Source: Pezizomycotina sp. ARF18
Lineage: Eukaryota; Ascomycota
Length of the DNA: 22,453 nt
Direction: 5' to 3'
NCBI GenBank assembly: GCA_002224055.1
Contig: AZLU01000387.1
Location: forward strand, 1 to 22,453
Each line of letters opens with the position of its first letter. Position 1 is the first letter of the stretch. The translations under genes and the position numbers were made by a program. Below, piece after piece: positions 1 through 10,402 of the stretch. Under the pieces are notes generated by a model. The model was not told the DNA's origin. It saw only the letters and a program-made list of their open reading frames with translations, and searched no databases.

Positions 1-1727
1 ATTACTGCTGCTGCTACTACTTTTTCTTTTTCTTTTTTTGTCATTCATTCTCAACTCTTCCTTGCTTTTCAGCAAGTCAGTGACAGTCCCTTGTAATAAC
101 AATATATTATACCGAGTAGTATACTTGTTACTTACTTATTTTAGCCCTCACTGATAAAATCGAAAGAGGTGCGTATTTCTAATAAGCATTGGTGATTCTG
201 TTGAATAGCCTCCCTCATAGCGACGCCAACTCCAATTTCTTAGTGAATTCATGAAAATAGGGATGTCTCGGTATTGATAGCCTCTGTTGTACTTATATAA
301 TTTCCTTTACTTTCTTTCCATCCTCCCTCTTCTCACCGAGAATTCTCATTTTATCTGTAGAGATGCTTAAGGGATAAAATTCCATGGATATTCCGGGAGA
401 CAGACCGCCAAATATTTTTGTTCCCGAGCTTTACAGATTTTTTTTTTTTTAAATTCTCCAAGGATAGGCTCAAGGGGCGAACGGAACCCAACTTAGGGGT
501 TTTGCGTTTTTATGTTTAGTTTAGATAATTCTTTGCTGGATTGATACATATTGAATCTTCGGGTTTATATATTTATCGGAAGCAGCACTGAAGATTCAAG
601 AAGTGAATAATTAAACAAAATAAATGAGTAATAGTAATATTGAGAAATACTTTAAGTAATCACAACAATAACATTATATATATATTAACAAATATTTGAA
701 TATTTACTTGCTTGAAGTGCTTTTTACGTCCCGACTTTTGACTATCACTTCTTCCAGAGGACCTTTTGATTGTTGCTTTTTGCTTCACAGGTCTTTCTTG
801 TCCCTTTTTCATCCACTCGCTTGTCTGGTAGTAACATATCGTAACGTATTTCTTCTACTTCTCGCCCCTCCCCCTGTCAGTCTTCCCTCCCTCTCTCTCT
901 CACACACACACGCACACAGTTTCCTGCTATTTTTCGTCCGTTTTTTTTTTTCTTCTTATCACGAATGTAATAATTTATATTCTGGTTATTTTGTTGCCTT
1001 TTTTTTTTTTTTTTTTTTTTAAAAAAATTCTCTTTCTTTTTTGATACTTTTTCTCCCTCGCCCCTCCCAAGTGAAAAGCGCCCAAGATATAAAAGAGCAT
1101 CGACTTTTTTGTTCCTTTTTGTTAAGGAGAGAGCCTGGAGAGGAATGAATTATTATTATTATATTATTATATTATTAAAATAAAAAAGGGAACCTGTTTT
1201 ACACGCTTGTGGGTTAGAGCAGTTTTATTTTTAAGTACTAGTATCTACTCACTCCACACCACTTTTATTATATTATTATTATATTTTATATAAGTGTTTT
1301 ACTTCATATACTTTGATACTACTAAGGATATATAATATATATTTTTTTTCTGTCATCTTTTTCTTTTCTGGGGATAAGAAAACCGAACTACTTCACACAG
1401 AACATATATATATTTTCTTTTTAAGATTCAAGGAAGAAAAGAAATAGAAAAGCACTATCTATATAGCGGTGAAATAATAATAATAATAATAAGAGAAAAA
1501 GAAAAAGGGGGAAGAAGAGAAAGAGAGAGAAGCGGAACGAAATAGCCTCCCTTAGGATCTCTATTAAATTTATTATTTATTATTATTCTCTCTGAAAGGT
1601 AGAGAGAGAGAGAGAAGAATAGTAACCAACTTGTGTAGGAAAAAGGAGCCAATAAAATCCGACTATTCTTTTTTATTTATTTTATTTTATTTTTCCTTTT
1701 TTTTTTTTTTTTTACCCCCCTCCCCCC

Positions 1728-1758
<31 letters not shown>

Positions 1759-1975
1759 TGAAGAGGTATTCGTGGTAGTAGTAGTAGTAGTAGTAGTAGC
1801 AGTAGAGAGTAGTTGGTAACAGCAGGGGAAAATAAATTATACTACTAGAGGGAAAAAACGTAGGAGGAAAAAAAAAAAAAAATTACCACCACCAAATTTT
1901 TTTTGGAAGCCCTTCTGGATTCCTTCCTTCCAATTTTTTTTCCCTCCCTCCCTTGTCCTAATCTTCATCACGAAC
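1..1975. other. AT-rich, low-complexity upstream region of the kinase gene
   Basis: I see no credible coding region here. The stretch holds poly-T and poly-A runs (a T run at about 999-1020 followed directly by A7; a C run followed by a long A run at about 1729-1756), (ATT)n tracts near 1147-1175 and 1265-1285, a CT/CA repeat at about 890-920, and a GTA trinucleotide repeat at about 1777-1800. The polypyrimidine-rich stretch just before 1976 resembles a fungal promoter or 5' leader. Short open frames at 696-1022 and 1631-1819 consist mainly of translated homopolymer and are not gene-like. Confidence 0.7.
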
Positions 1976-4658
1976 ATGTCAGCAACAACATATATCATCC
2001 CCATCTCCTCATCCCTACTCTCATCACCAACAATATCATCAATCTCCGCCATCCTACGGCTACCACCACCTAGCACCTCCCGTGTCACAACAGACGGCTA
2101 CCAACGCGAAGCAATCGCTTCAGTCGAGGGAACACCTTCCCTCCCAAACTCGACCTCCCACTCCCACCAGACGCCGACAATGGCCTCGTCAGCTTCGTAC
2201 TCATCGAGGGGCCATCCAACTCAGTCAACGGCGTCGGAGAGGGACGCCGGACTGGAACGAATTCTACAAGAATGGTCTCCAAAGGAAGTAATCGTCATTG
2301 ATGATACCCCTCCACCAGAGAAGCCATCTTCATCATCCAACCGATCCTACAACCAAGCGCCACCTTCTAACTACACGTCCCGCGTCCCTCGCCTGTCACA
2401 GGGCTTCTATGGCTACCACTTCTCAGCCTTCCAAAAAACGGAAAACAACGAACGGCGTCGATAGGGAAGATGTCTATCAGGATCTTTACGCATCGACACC
2501 TTACTCCGTTACTCAGACCCCAGCTATCAACGGCCCTGGCTCCAGTGCAAACACTGCTCGGACCACTTCGTCTAGAGGCTTGAACGGCACCGAAACGGCA
2601 GCTACTTCGCTTGGTTCGACGCTTGGAGAGACTGCTTCCCACGCAGGAACGAAGAGAAAGAGGATCACCAGAGGTGCTGTAGCAAAGGCCGAGACAGAAG
2701 CCTTTGCCAACTACAAGCTCCGCCACGCCCTCCAGTAAGGCTAAGGAGGTTTACGTGAAGACTGTGGTTGATGTAAGTAAAGAGGTACCCTTGGTGGTTA
2801 TGATTTTTATCGTGTTTCTCATCCTCATCAATATCTTTATTACTTCATTTCACTTGATCATCCTATCTGTCATTTTATCCCTAGGCTTTCCATTTTCCCT
2901 TCTTTTTTTTTTTTTTCTTTTTTTTTTTGGGGGGGGGGGGAGTAGATATTACTTGAAAGGACTCGAGTGCAAGTAAAACTAACTAATCCTTCTTTATCTC
3001 AGACTTCATCGCCCAAGAATAACACGAAGGTTGACGACGACGATGGCCACTATATAGTAGTTCCAGAAACGGACCTTACGCCGAGATGTAAGTTCACTAT
3101 TTTTTTTTAAAAAAAAAAATAATAATAATAAAATTTTTCCTTTTATTTGGTCTACTTAAGAATTCTCTACCTTCAAAATTATTTCCCGCTAACTTATTTT
3201 TTTTTTAAAACTTATATCCAGACCGAATCCAAAAGCTTTAGGTCAGGGAACGTTCGGAAAAGTTGTTCAGGCATACGACAAGCAGTTGAAAACTTACTGT
3301 GCATCAAGATCATCCGTTCTGTCCAGAAATACCGCGATGCGTCCCGTATCGAATTGCGGGTTCTATCTACCTGAGTTCAAATGACAAAAAAATAGGAACA
3401 AGTGTATCCACCTTCGGGACTGTTTTGATTACAAAAACCATATCTGCATCGTTACCGATCTGCTCGGAATGTCCGTTTTTGATTTTCTTAAGTCGAATCA
3501 GTTTGTGCCATTCCTAGCAGTCAGATTCAAGAGTTCGCCAGGCAACTCCTTACGAGCGTTGCATGTAAGATACTTGACATATTCTAACCACATTAACTAC
3601 CACTATCCCTACTTGCTGCCTCTCCACCTTTTCTGTTTTAAAAAAGTCAGAGAATTGGGTGGCTAATTTGTTTATTCAACAGTCCTTCACGATTTGAACC
3701 TCATACATACCGATCTTAAGCCAGAGAATATTCTTCTGGTACACAACGCCTCTGAGGTTTTCTCCTACAATAGAACCATCCCATCGTCCGTCTACAACAA
3801 ATCCGAGGCGGGCTAGTACCAGACGTGTTCTATTAGATACCGACATTCGGCTCATCGATTTCGGATCTGCCACATTCGACGATGAATACCACTCATCGGT
3901 TGTGTCGACTCGCCATTATCGCGCGCCCGAGATCATCTTGGGTTTGGGATGGAGTTTTCCTTGTGATATCTGGAGCATTGGCTGCATTCTCGTTGAATTT
4001 TTCACTGGAGATGCGCTCTTCCAGACGCACGAAAATATCGAGCATCTTGCCATGATGAAGACTGTGTGCGGAGGCGATATTGAAAACAAGCTAGTCCGCC
4101 AGGCTATTCAGAAGAGCCAGGGTCAAAATAATCCTGCCTCGCGGTATGGTTCTTCATCCTATTCCTTCTATTTTCCTTTCACTATGTTCCGCGTTGACTG
4201 ACAAGTCCACAACTGCCCACAGGTTTTTCAAAGGTTACAAACTTGATTATCCGAATAATGACACCAGCCGAACATCTAGGAGATATGTCCGGGCAATGAA
4301 GCCTCTTTCAGTAAGACCTTTTTTTTTCTCCCTTCGGGTTCTCTCAACGTTCATATTCTACCAAGCCGTAACAGGATATCATCCCACAAACTTCTGTCTT
4401 CAACCGGCAATTCTTAGACCTTCTAAAGCGTATATTCGTCTACGATCCTTCCAAGCGAATAACAGCCGCGAGGCACTGAAGCATCCGTGGTTCAATGAGA
4501 AAATCAGAGATGAAGGCAGCCAAGCGGCGGAGATTCGAAAAGAGCGGGCTCACGACCTAGAGAGAAGACGAAATCGGAGGATCCACGGCGGCAATAGTGA
4601 TACTGAAGAAGAGGATTATCCTGATCGTGAAGAAAATGAGTACGACGATGGCGAATAA
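1976..4658 (+). CDS. LAMMER/CLK-family dual-specificity protein kinase (Lkh1/Kns1 type), six exons, frame broken by small indels
   Basis: Exons inferred at 1976-2772, 3003-3087, 3222-3564, 3683-4143, 4223-4310 and 4375-4658, about 686 residues. LAMMER kinases phosphorylate SR-type and other nuclear proteins. The N-terminal third is low-complexity (Ser/Pro/Gln/His) and holds the short fungal blocks [12 protein letters not shown] and [13 protein letters not shown] (2250-2320) and basic KKRK stretches. The kinase domain follows with all key motifs: glycine loop GQGTFGKVV (about 3241-3267), [14 protein letters not shown] (3706-3729), DFGSATF (3857 on), RAPEII (3920 on), the family-naming EHLAMM block (4040-4072) and a C-terminal HPWF block before an acidic tail. 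Frame breaks near 2280, 3237, 3302, 3370, 3388, 3513, 3811 and 4466 each fit one lost or gained homopolymer base; others in exon 1 are less precisely placed. The start at 1976 is tentative: the His/Gln/Pro-rich frame that looks native runs +1 relative to that ATG from about 1983. Family assignment is secure. Confidence 0.9.
2773..3002 (+). other. Intron 1 of the LAMMER kinase gene
   Basis: The donor GTAAGT follows the codons for VVD, and the acceptor CTCAG precedes TSSPKNN in the same phase. A CTAACTAAT branch-like site lies about 20 nt before the acceptor. The intron contains a T-rich stretch and a G run at about 2929-2940. Confidence 0.8.
3088..3221 (+). other. Intron 2 of the LAMMER kinase gene
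   Basis: The donor GTAAGT splits a Tyr codon (T/AC). GCTAAC lies about 30 nt before the acceptor CCAG. Inside, a T9 run (3100-3108) abuts an A11 run (3109-3119), followed by (AAT)n. Splicing joins the acidic [11 protein letters not shown] block to the start of the kinase domain. Confidence 0.85.
3565..3682 (+). other. Intron 3 of the LAMMER kinase gene
   Basis: The donor GTAAGA falls inside a Phe codon (T/TC), a CTAAT branch-like site lies near 3663, and the acceptor is CAACAG. Splicing restores [19 protein letters not shown], which runs into the catalytic loop. Confidence 0.85.
4144..4222 (+). other. Intron 4 of the LAMMER kinase gene
   Basis: The donor GTATGG, a branch-like GTTGACTGAC near 4193 and the acceptor CCACAG join PASR to FFKGYKL in phase, as expected for the C-lobe of this family. 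Confidence 0.85.
4311..4374 (+). other. Intron 5 of the LAMMER kinase gene
   Basis: The donor GTAAGA follows VRAMKPLS, and the acceptor AACAG precedes [12 protein letters not shown]. At 64 nt this is the shortest intron in the gene. Confidence 0.85.
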
Positions 4659-6550
4659 ATTTTTAAGGAAGGAGTATTTGTGGTCTGTAATCGAAACTGT
4701 CCAAGCAAGCAAGCACAACGTCAAATCTCCCAGGCTCATGAGGACTCCTATTATACATGGTTTCAAAAAATATTCTCGCCGTCCCTTTCGGGTACTATTG
4801 CGTTCTCTTTATACCTTGAAGAGATTTCACATTGTCAAGATCATGTATAGTTCCGAGATCGACGTAACTTTATGTTTTTTTTTTTTTTTTGTTCTTGCTT
4901 CAACATTTTTCAAAAGAGACTAAATATGACGTCTCTTTACCCTTTCTATCTATGGATCAGGCATCACTTTCCGACTCGCCTTAACCCCTTGCTTTCGCGG
5001 TACTTTATTTCGGCTTCCTAGATAACGGTCATCTGTTCTCGTTCTGTTTCTAGCCCCTTTCCCTCCTTTCCTCTACCTTTTTTTCGGATTTGTTCATCTA
5101 TGGCTAGGTTATCACCTATCGGCTTTGTTTCTTACATTGTTTTTTACCCTCTGGTTTGCGCTGGTCTTTTTTGATTAACATGTTTTATTCGCACATTATC
5201 AAAAGAAGCTATTCTACACTTGATGTATCACATTGGGCCTTACAACTCCTCCGCCCTTCTTTTTCCCTTTTACTCTATAGCACTTATTTCCCCTTACATA
5301 TATCTGGATGTTGCAGTCTCCATTCGAAATAAGATGTGTTCGAAACCAAAGACAATATTCCTAAAAGAAAAAGAGCTGGGACGGAAACGTGCGACAAAAA
5401 TCATGTGGAACACTATTTTCCTCTACTCTTTCACTGGAGATTGTGCTCCCCTCGTTGTCTGCTCCATTTCTTCCCTCTTTTTCTCTTCCCTCTTTTACAC
5501 TGTGCTAAATGTTTAGTCGCTATACTTATGAAAGCGTTGGCAAGTTGTATATATATGTTGACCTGTTTTTGCCTCTTTTCCTCTTCTACCATGACCATAT
5601 TTAGTCTCTTGAGCTGAGTTCCACTTTGAGAGGGACGACACCTCCTGGCAACTCGTCTGTTCCGTATTGCGCATCTCCATCGTCGCCCCATCAATATCAC
5701 CATCACGGCTATTCCTTGTTTTGATTTCTCCGTCCCCCCCAAAAAAAAAACTTGAAAAAAAAAACCTTTCGCGGACGCAGATTCCATGGAGCGACTACAA
5801 AGAAACTGTTTCTTCCTTTTATCTCGTTTGATTTGCTCTCAATGTATCATGATTCCCCTATAACGTTGACACGTTAGCTTCAATGCATATCCTTTTCTCC
5901 ACCCTTTTTCTTTTCCCAACGGTTAATTTATACTGGTCTTTTCGATGTAAAATTTTTCCAGCTAGTTTTTTTTTTTTTTTTCCACAACATTCGCCGTCTT
6001 ATACATTACCCTTTTCATACACGATTTATTTCTACGCTCTATATACCTTACGCATATATATTTCCCCCCGGAAACACGTGTTTTATCACACATACACCCC
6101 CATTGTCTATAGTTCCGACTCCTTCTATGTATACTTTAGGTATTTTGTTTTATACCTTTTTAAGTATAAGAATCTCATAATCATTATGAGAAAATAAACC
6201 ACAATGACGATGCTCGCTTTGCTTTCATTGACAAGGAGCGAAAGATAAAGAGCGGTCCATAGATCACGTACATGGTACACCAAAAGAAGGAAAAATTAAC
6301 AAAAAGGGATTGAGGAGCTCTATTGGGAGCTCTCTCATGAGCTCTCAGCTCCATTTGCTATATCACAATGCCTTGGGACTTTAGGAAATGATAGATTTCG
6401 AAACCAATAAGGAAAGCTTTCTAAAGGAAGTAAAATGTACCAAGCTGAACGACTCCGTTTCTAAATGTTATTTTAAGCCTTGTATAAAAACCATACCTTT
6501 TTTTTTTTTTTGAGTGGTGGATATATTTGCTATAGCTCTCTCATCGCAAT
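4659..6550. other. Convergent intergenic region between the kinase and eIF2B gamma genes
   Basis: About 1.9 kb of T/C-rich DNA between two 3' ends. Short open frames (5220-5516, 5336-5617, 5883-6197) encode Phe/Leu/Ser-rich strings typical of translated polypyrimidine and show no motif. A triple GAGCTC repeat lies at 6315-6344. It presumably holds the two 3' UTRs and polyadenylation signals; I cannot place these exactly. Confidence 0.6.
6315..6353. repeat. Three GAGCTC palindromes spaced exactly 12 bp apart
   Basis: GAGCTC occurs at 6315-6320, 6327-6332 and 6339-6344, followed by an AGCTCC half-copy at 6347-6353. Because each unit is self-complementary, any two copies can form a 6-bp stem. 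The cluster sits 200 bp beyond the eIF2B gamma stop codon, so it is probably in that gene's 3' flank or UTR. Confidence 0.8.
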
Positions 6551-8879
6551 TCAGTAGCGCAAAGCCGATAGATTATAGGTTAAGGAAAAGCGGTTGCCTG
6601 CCTCAAGCAGCCTCGGTTCTTGGGTTCCGACTAGTAATAATGTCTCCGGTTCGGGTTTCTTCTCGTCGACGTTCTCCGCCGTGTCCTCCGCCGACGCTGC
6701 CGCTGCCGGCGTTGCTGGATGAGCAGCCGCATCATCAGCTTCATCGCTTTCATACTCGGAATTGAACTCCTCGGCGCAGAAACTGCTGTCCTCGGAAGGT
6801 TCGAAATCCGAATCGGCTCTTCTTCTTCCTCTTCCGCCTTGTCATCCTTGCTTCACCTTGTTGTTGTTCCTTTTGCTGCGAGGCTGCAAGCTTGCTTGTT
6901 CTGGGAGATAGCGGCGTTTCGTCTTCCTCGATGATTCCGATTCGGTCTCCAGTGCGTTGTCGTCGTCATCGTCATCGAAAGTTGAATCGTCGTCGTTGTC
7001 TTCCTCGAATTCAAATCTTTCGTTTTTACCCTCCACTGGCGTTTTAAAATTATTGTTAGTGTCAAATCCAAGATAGCTAGTAGAAAAGACTAAATCATTC
7101 TTAAAAAACAAAGAACTTACCGTGATCATCTACAACTGCACCTTCCTCTATCTCACAGCCTACTAAGGTACAACTCTTGCTATCTTTGCATACCGTCCAA
7201 CCACACAACCCTCCAGCTTTGAGCTTTCTCCGATAGTAACACCTTCGAGGATAATGCATCCATTCACTCTGGCTAGCTTGCTGACCGTAACATTTTGTCC
7301 CAGAACCGACCGCTTGATTAAGGATTTTTCCTCCCCGACGCAATTGTCACCGACGATACAATCGTTTGGTGTAACTGTACACCGCTGGTGAATATCCGCG
7401 GAAATCGATATCGGTTGGCTGGGCGGCGAGTTGCGAGCGATCTCCAAGCTAGTGGATAGGTACAAAGGTATAGAATCCACCCTCCGCACGAGCGGCTTCG
7501 TAGAAAGCGGCTCGATCTCCATGTCAGGCGTGAATATCGAAAACGGAGGTATGTAGAAGCCGTTATACATGGGCTCCTTAGGCTTGAAGGATATTTTAAA
7601 ATAGTCTTCCGCCTCTTCCCTTTCTAGAACCGCCGTGGGGACGCTTCGGCGACGGCGCTCCCATCGGGGCCCAACCGCGCGTGTTTACGTCCCTTATTGC
7701 CTGCCTCTTGAGAACTGATGCCGACGACTGCCGCATCGTGCTATAGCTTGATGTCTTCCCTATGCGCGTCGAGGTTGAAGAGCTTCAGCTCATCGTCGTC
7801 TGCTTCCCATCGTGGCCTTCAGCACCTACCAGGTGCCCTTCGTCGCTGAGGATATCGAAAAGTTCTAACTTTCTGGCGAGCTCGCCGCGACCCTGCCAGC
7901 TTGCCTTTGCGAGCAGTTCCACCACGTCATCTCTGACCGTCTGGAGCTTCTTGTACGGGTTCGCCGCAATAAACTTGAGCACCCACAGGGGGAAAATGAA
8001 CACGTGTGCGCTACGTAGAGTTGAATGTATGCTGAGCCTGGGGTGCGCCTCGATGAGGGAACTACGCAGCTTCACGCCCTCGGGTTTCTGCCCCAAGGGG
8101 ACCAGCAGCGTAGAGAGCTTCGATATCTTCGCAGGGAAATTCGGATTCGCTTTAGATATCGGGTGCGAGGGGATCGGTGAGGTTACTATTGCGTCCCTCT
8201 CCAGCCCTTTATCTGGTCCTGTTTCGTAATACACGCCAGGGACCCTTGTGCTCACCGTAGCTCGTCTGCTGCGCCATCCAGTGGTTGATGAGCACGCCCA
8301 GGGGAACTTCGCAGATTATGTCGCACGGTAGCAGTATGAAGTCTGACTTTATGTGGCTGCGGACCTGCGGGAGGCGCAGTACAGCCGCCGTGCCCAGCTG
8401 CGTGGAGGATGTCTGCTTGGGGGTAGCTACTATTGCAGGTTTGGAATTGAGGAGAGGCTTGGCGCTGCTCTGTTTCGTCCCCGCCGCCGACGACGACAAC
8501 GCTGCAGCTGACGCTACTGACGGCGGTGCTGTGCTGCCTTTTTCAGTGATGCTTTTGATGTAGGACGTCAGGGCAGCTTCGTGTTCGCTCATGCATACTA
8601 TAACGACAGCTATGGTGTCGGAATAAAGCTAAGGGTTAGTCATAGCTAAATTTCGGTACCAATATATTTCTATTAAAAAAAAATTTTTTTCTAGAACCTT
8701 TGACATACTGGTAATTCCGCCTTCTTGTAGCCATTCTAGCGCATACTGAATCATAGGCTTGTTGGCGATTGCAGTAATGGCTTGGGGAGTTTAGTGGGGC
8801 TCGTGAGCGGGAATAGGGAGGCACCGGGTCCACAAAGGATCACTCCGGTCAGACCTTGACCGGCATGTAGCGAAGGCAT
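6551..8879 (-). CDS. Translation initiation factor eIF2B subunit gamma (GCD1/EIF2B3 type), three exons, with long acidic C-terminal tail
   Basis: Exons inferred at 8879-8709, 8609-7121 and 7035-6551 (about 715 residues; family usually about 450-600). eIF2B is the cytosolic guanine-nucleotide exchange factor for eIF2 and the target of the integrated stress response; gamma pairs with the catalytic epsilon subunit. The ATG at 8879 is preceded in frame by TGA six bases upstream. The N-terminus has the nucleotidyltransferase-like signature VILCGPGASLFPL, then KPLL and PIANKPMIQYALEWL once one C is restored near 8771. The middle matches fungal gamma subunits (RSSLIEAHPRLSIHS, WVLKFIAANP, RRVDSIPLYLSTSLEIAR). 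Hexapeptide repeats of a left-handed beta-helix follow (about 7400-7130: GCIILEGVTIGESSKLEGCV, LVGCEIEEGAVV). The last exon opens with KNERFEFEED and becomes a long Asp/Glu/Ser tail. Frame breaks occur near 8771, 8243, 7790, 7740, 7180 and in the tail, so the exact end is uncertain. Confidence 0.88.
7036..7120 (-). other. Intron 2 of the eIF2B gamma gene
   Basis: On the minus strand the donor GTAAGT follows VVDDH and one base of the next codon, an ACTAACAAT branch-like site lies about 20 nt before the acceptor CGCCAG, and splicing yields DDHVEGKNERF, matching the usual run from the beta-helix into the acidic tail in fungal gamma subunits. Confidence 0.82.
8610..8708 (-). other. Intron 1 of the eIF2B gamma gene
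   Basis: The minus-strand donor GTATGT follows EGGIT; GACTAAC is the branch-like site, with the acceptor CCATAG about 26 nt beyond it, giving an in-phase join to VVIVCMSEHEAAL. A nearer CTTAG is rejected because it is too close to the branch site and out of phase. A directly adjacent A9/T7 run (8675-8690 on +) lies inside. Confidence 0.8.
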
Positions 8880-10402
8880 TTTTCAAATCGGTTGTAAGGG
8901 GGAAAAAAGAGACAGCTAGAGACTGAAATTGCCTGCAAGCTAGGTGGTTTGAGAGGTGGAGTTGTAAATTCTATAGCTCTGGAGAAGATTCATTCAAGTA
9001 GATAAAGTAGCGTAGTAGTAAATTCTGTTCCATTCTTTAAGTAAGTGACACAAGGGAAAGAGTAAGAAATCAACCCCCACGTTCAAGCCACACGCTCTGC
9101 CCCCGGTAACTGCCACAATAGATTACGCCACTACTAGTAGTTATACACTTCGATCGGAATCTCAAAGAAACCCCCAAACGGTAACTTTAGACGCAGCAAA
9201 TTTCGGATACCGGATACTTTGAAGAACCGAAAGAAAAGAAAGAAAATAATAATAACAAGGTAATAATAATAATAATAATATAAGTTAACCGGTACTATTA
9301 TTATTATTATTATCGCTGGGATACGGAAGATGGAAACGAATGATATGAAAAGCGGATCATTATTATATTTTGTATGCTATAACGGAAGCAATGTACGTAC
9401 TGATTGATAAGTATACCACTGTGTATCCAATTATTGAGCCCCTGCCGAAAATGTTCCAGACTAATTACCTTCTATCGCCTGTCGTCTGTTCAGTGTTCAC
9501 CGTTGATTGCTCCGTAGCAGTAAACGTGTATCATTATTCATTTTACCTCTCCTTTTTTTTTTTTTCTTCTTCTTCCTATTTTCCCTTTCGTATGGCCCAG
9601 AAAATACTAAATACTTGTATTTATACATTGACCAGAAAATAACTCTCTCTCTCCTTCTCACACACCTGTCTTAATCTTTCTTTCTTCTCTCTCCTTCTCC
9701 GTTTCTCTTTACATCCTTCTGACTCTCAAATAACAGCCTCGACCCGCGACCCTACATCACTCCGACTACTGGGTTACATTTCGTTGCATGATCGTGAACT
9801 CCCTCTCCTTCGTTGCTTCAAAGGAAGCACCCGCCAGCACTCTAAAAACCTCGAGTTCCTAAGCATCCTTTTTTAAGTGCGTCAACCGGGGGACCATTAC
9901 TTCCGTAAGCAGCCGAAGAGCCAGTTTGCACTTTATATCCCTTCCCGAAATCCAACCGCATCTCCCTTGGCTTGAAACGCAGGAGCACAAAAGTGTTCGG
10001 GGGTCGATGTTACCACCGCTTTGGTTCCTTCGCACAGTTTGCTTTGCTTACTCTGCTGCCCCTCTGTCTCGAAGAAAGTCACTATAATTCACAAAGGAAG
10101 CTCTCTTCTTATTCTGGCTTCTAACAGCCACTTACTTTATAAAGTATCCATAGCAGAAATAGCTTTCCAGCCAAATACCAGCTCCTACAACGCCAGAACG
10201 GAAAATAACATCAGCGAGGGAATAAAATCCATACTAGAATACCTTCAAAATAACAAAAACATCCTCAGCAGCTTTCTTCGAAAAGTTTCGGAAAATTTAC
10301 TTTCGCGCATCGGTCCTGAATCAATCCGAACCGATCCCTAGATAAAATTTCCCCCCGAAGCACCAAGGAATTCAACAAGACGGAATAAAAAAAGAAAGAA
10401 AG
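8880..10402. promoter_or_regulatory. Divergent promoter region between eIF2B gamma (-) and PI synthase (+)
   Basis: The 1.5 kb between two divergent start codons must hold both promoters. It contains a perfect 18-bp AT-rich inverted repeat (9263-9313), an AAGAAA/AATAAT-rich patch at about 9230-9280, and a CT-rich block at about 9640-9720 of the kind common in fungal leaders. I recognise no specific transcription-factor site. The open stretch 10021-10341 begins with TTG and shows no motif. Confidence 0.55.
9263..9313. repeat. Perfect 18-bp (ATA)n/(TAT)n inverted repeat with 15-nt spacer
   Basis: The left arm (9263-9280, AATAAT phase) is exactly complementary to the right arm (9296-9313, TATTAT phase). 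The spacer 9281-9295 itself contains the palindromes GTTAAC and ACCGGT. This could extrude as a cruciform or fold as a hairpin. It could also arise by chance from two opposing microsatellites. Confidence 0.85.

Noticed and set aside
3222-4658. The kinase as a pseudogene
   Set aside because: All catalytic motifs are intact and the breaks are single-base homopolymer changes, shared in kind by three unrelated genes.
7762-8563. Plus-strand open frames of 92 to 155 codons across this interval
   Set aside because: They overlap the eIF2B gamma coding exon on the minus strand and show no motif.
10021-10341. 106-codon open frame upstream of PI synthase
   Set aside because: It begins with TTG, has no recognisable domain and lies in the promoter interval.
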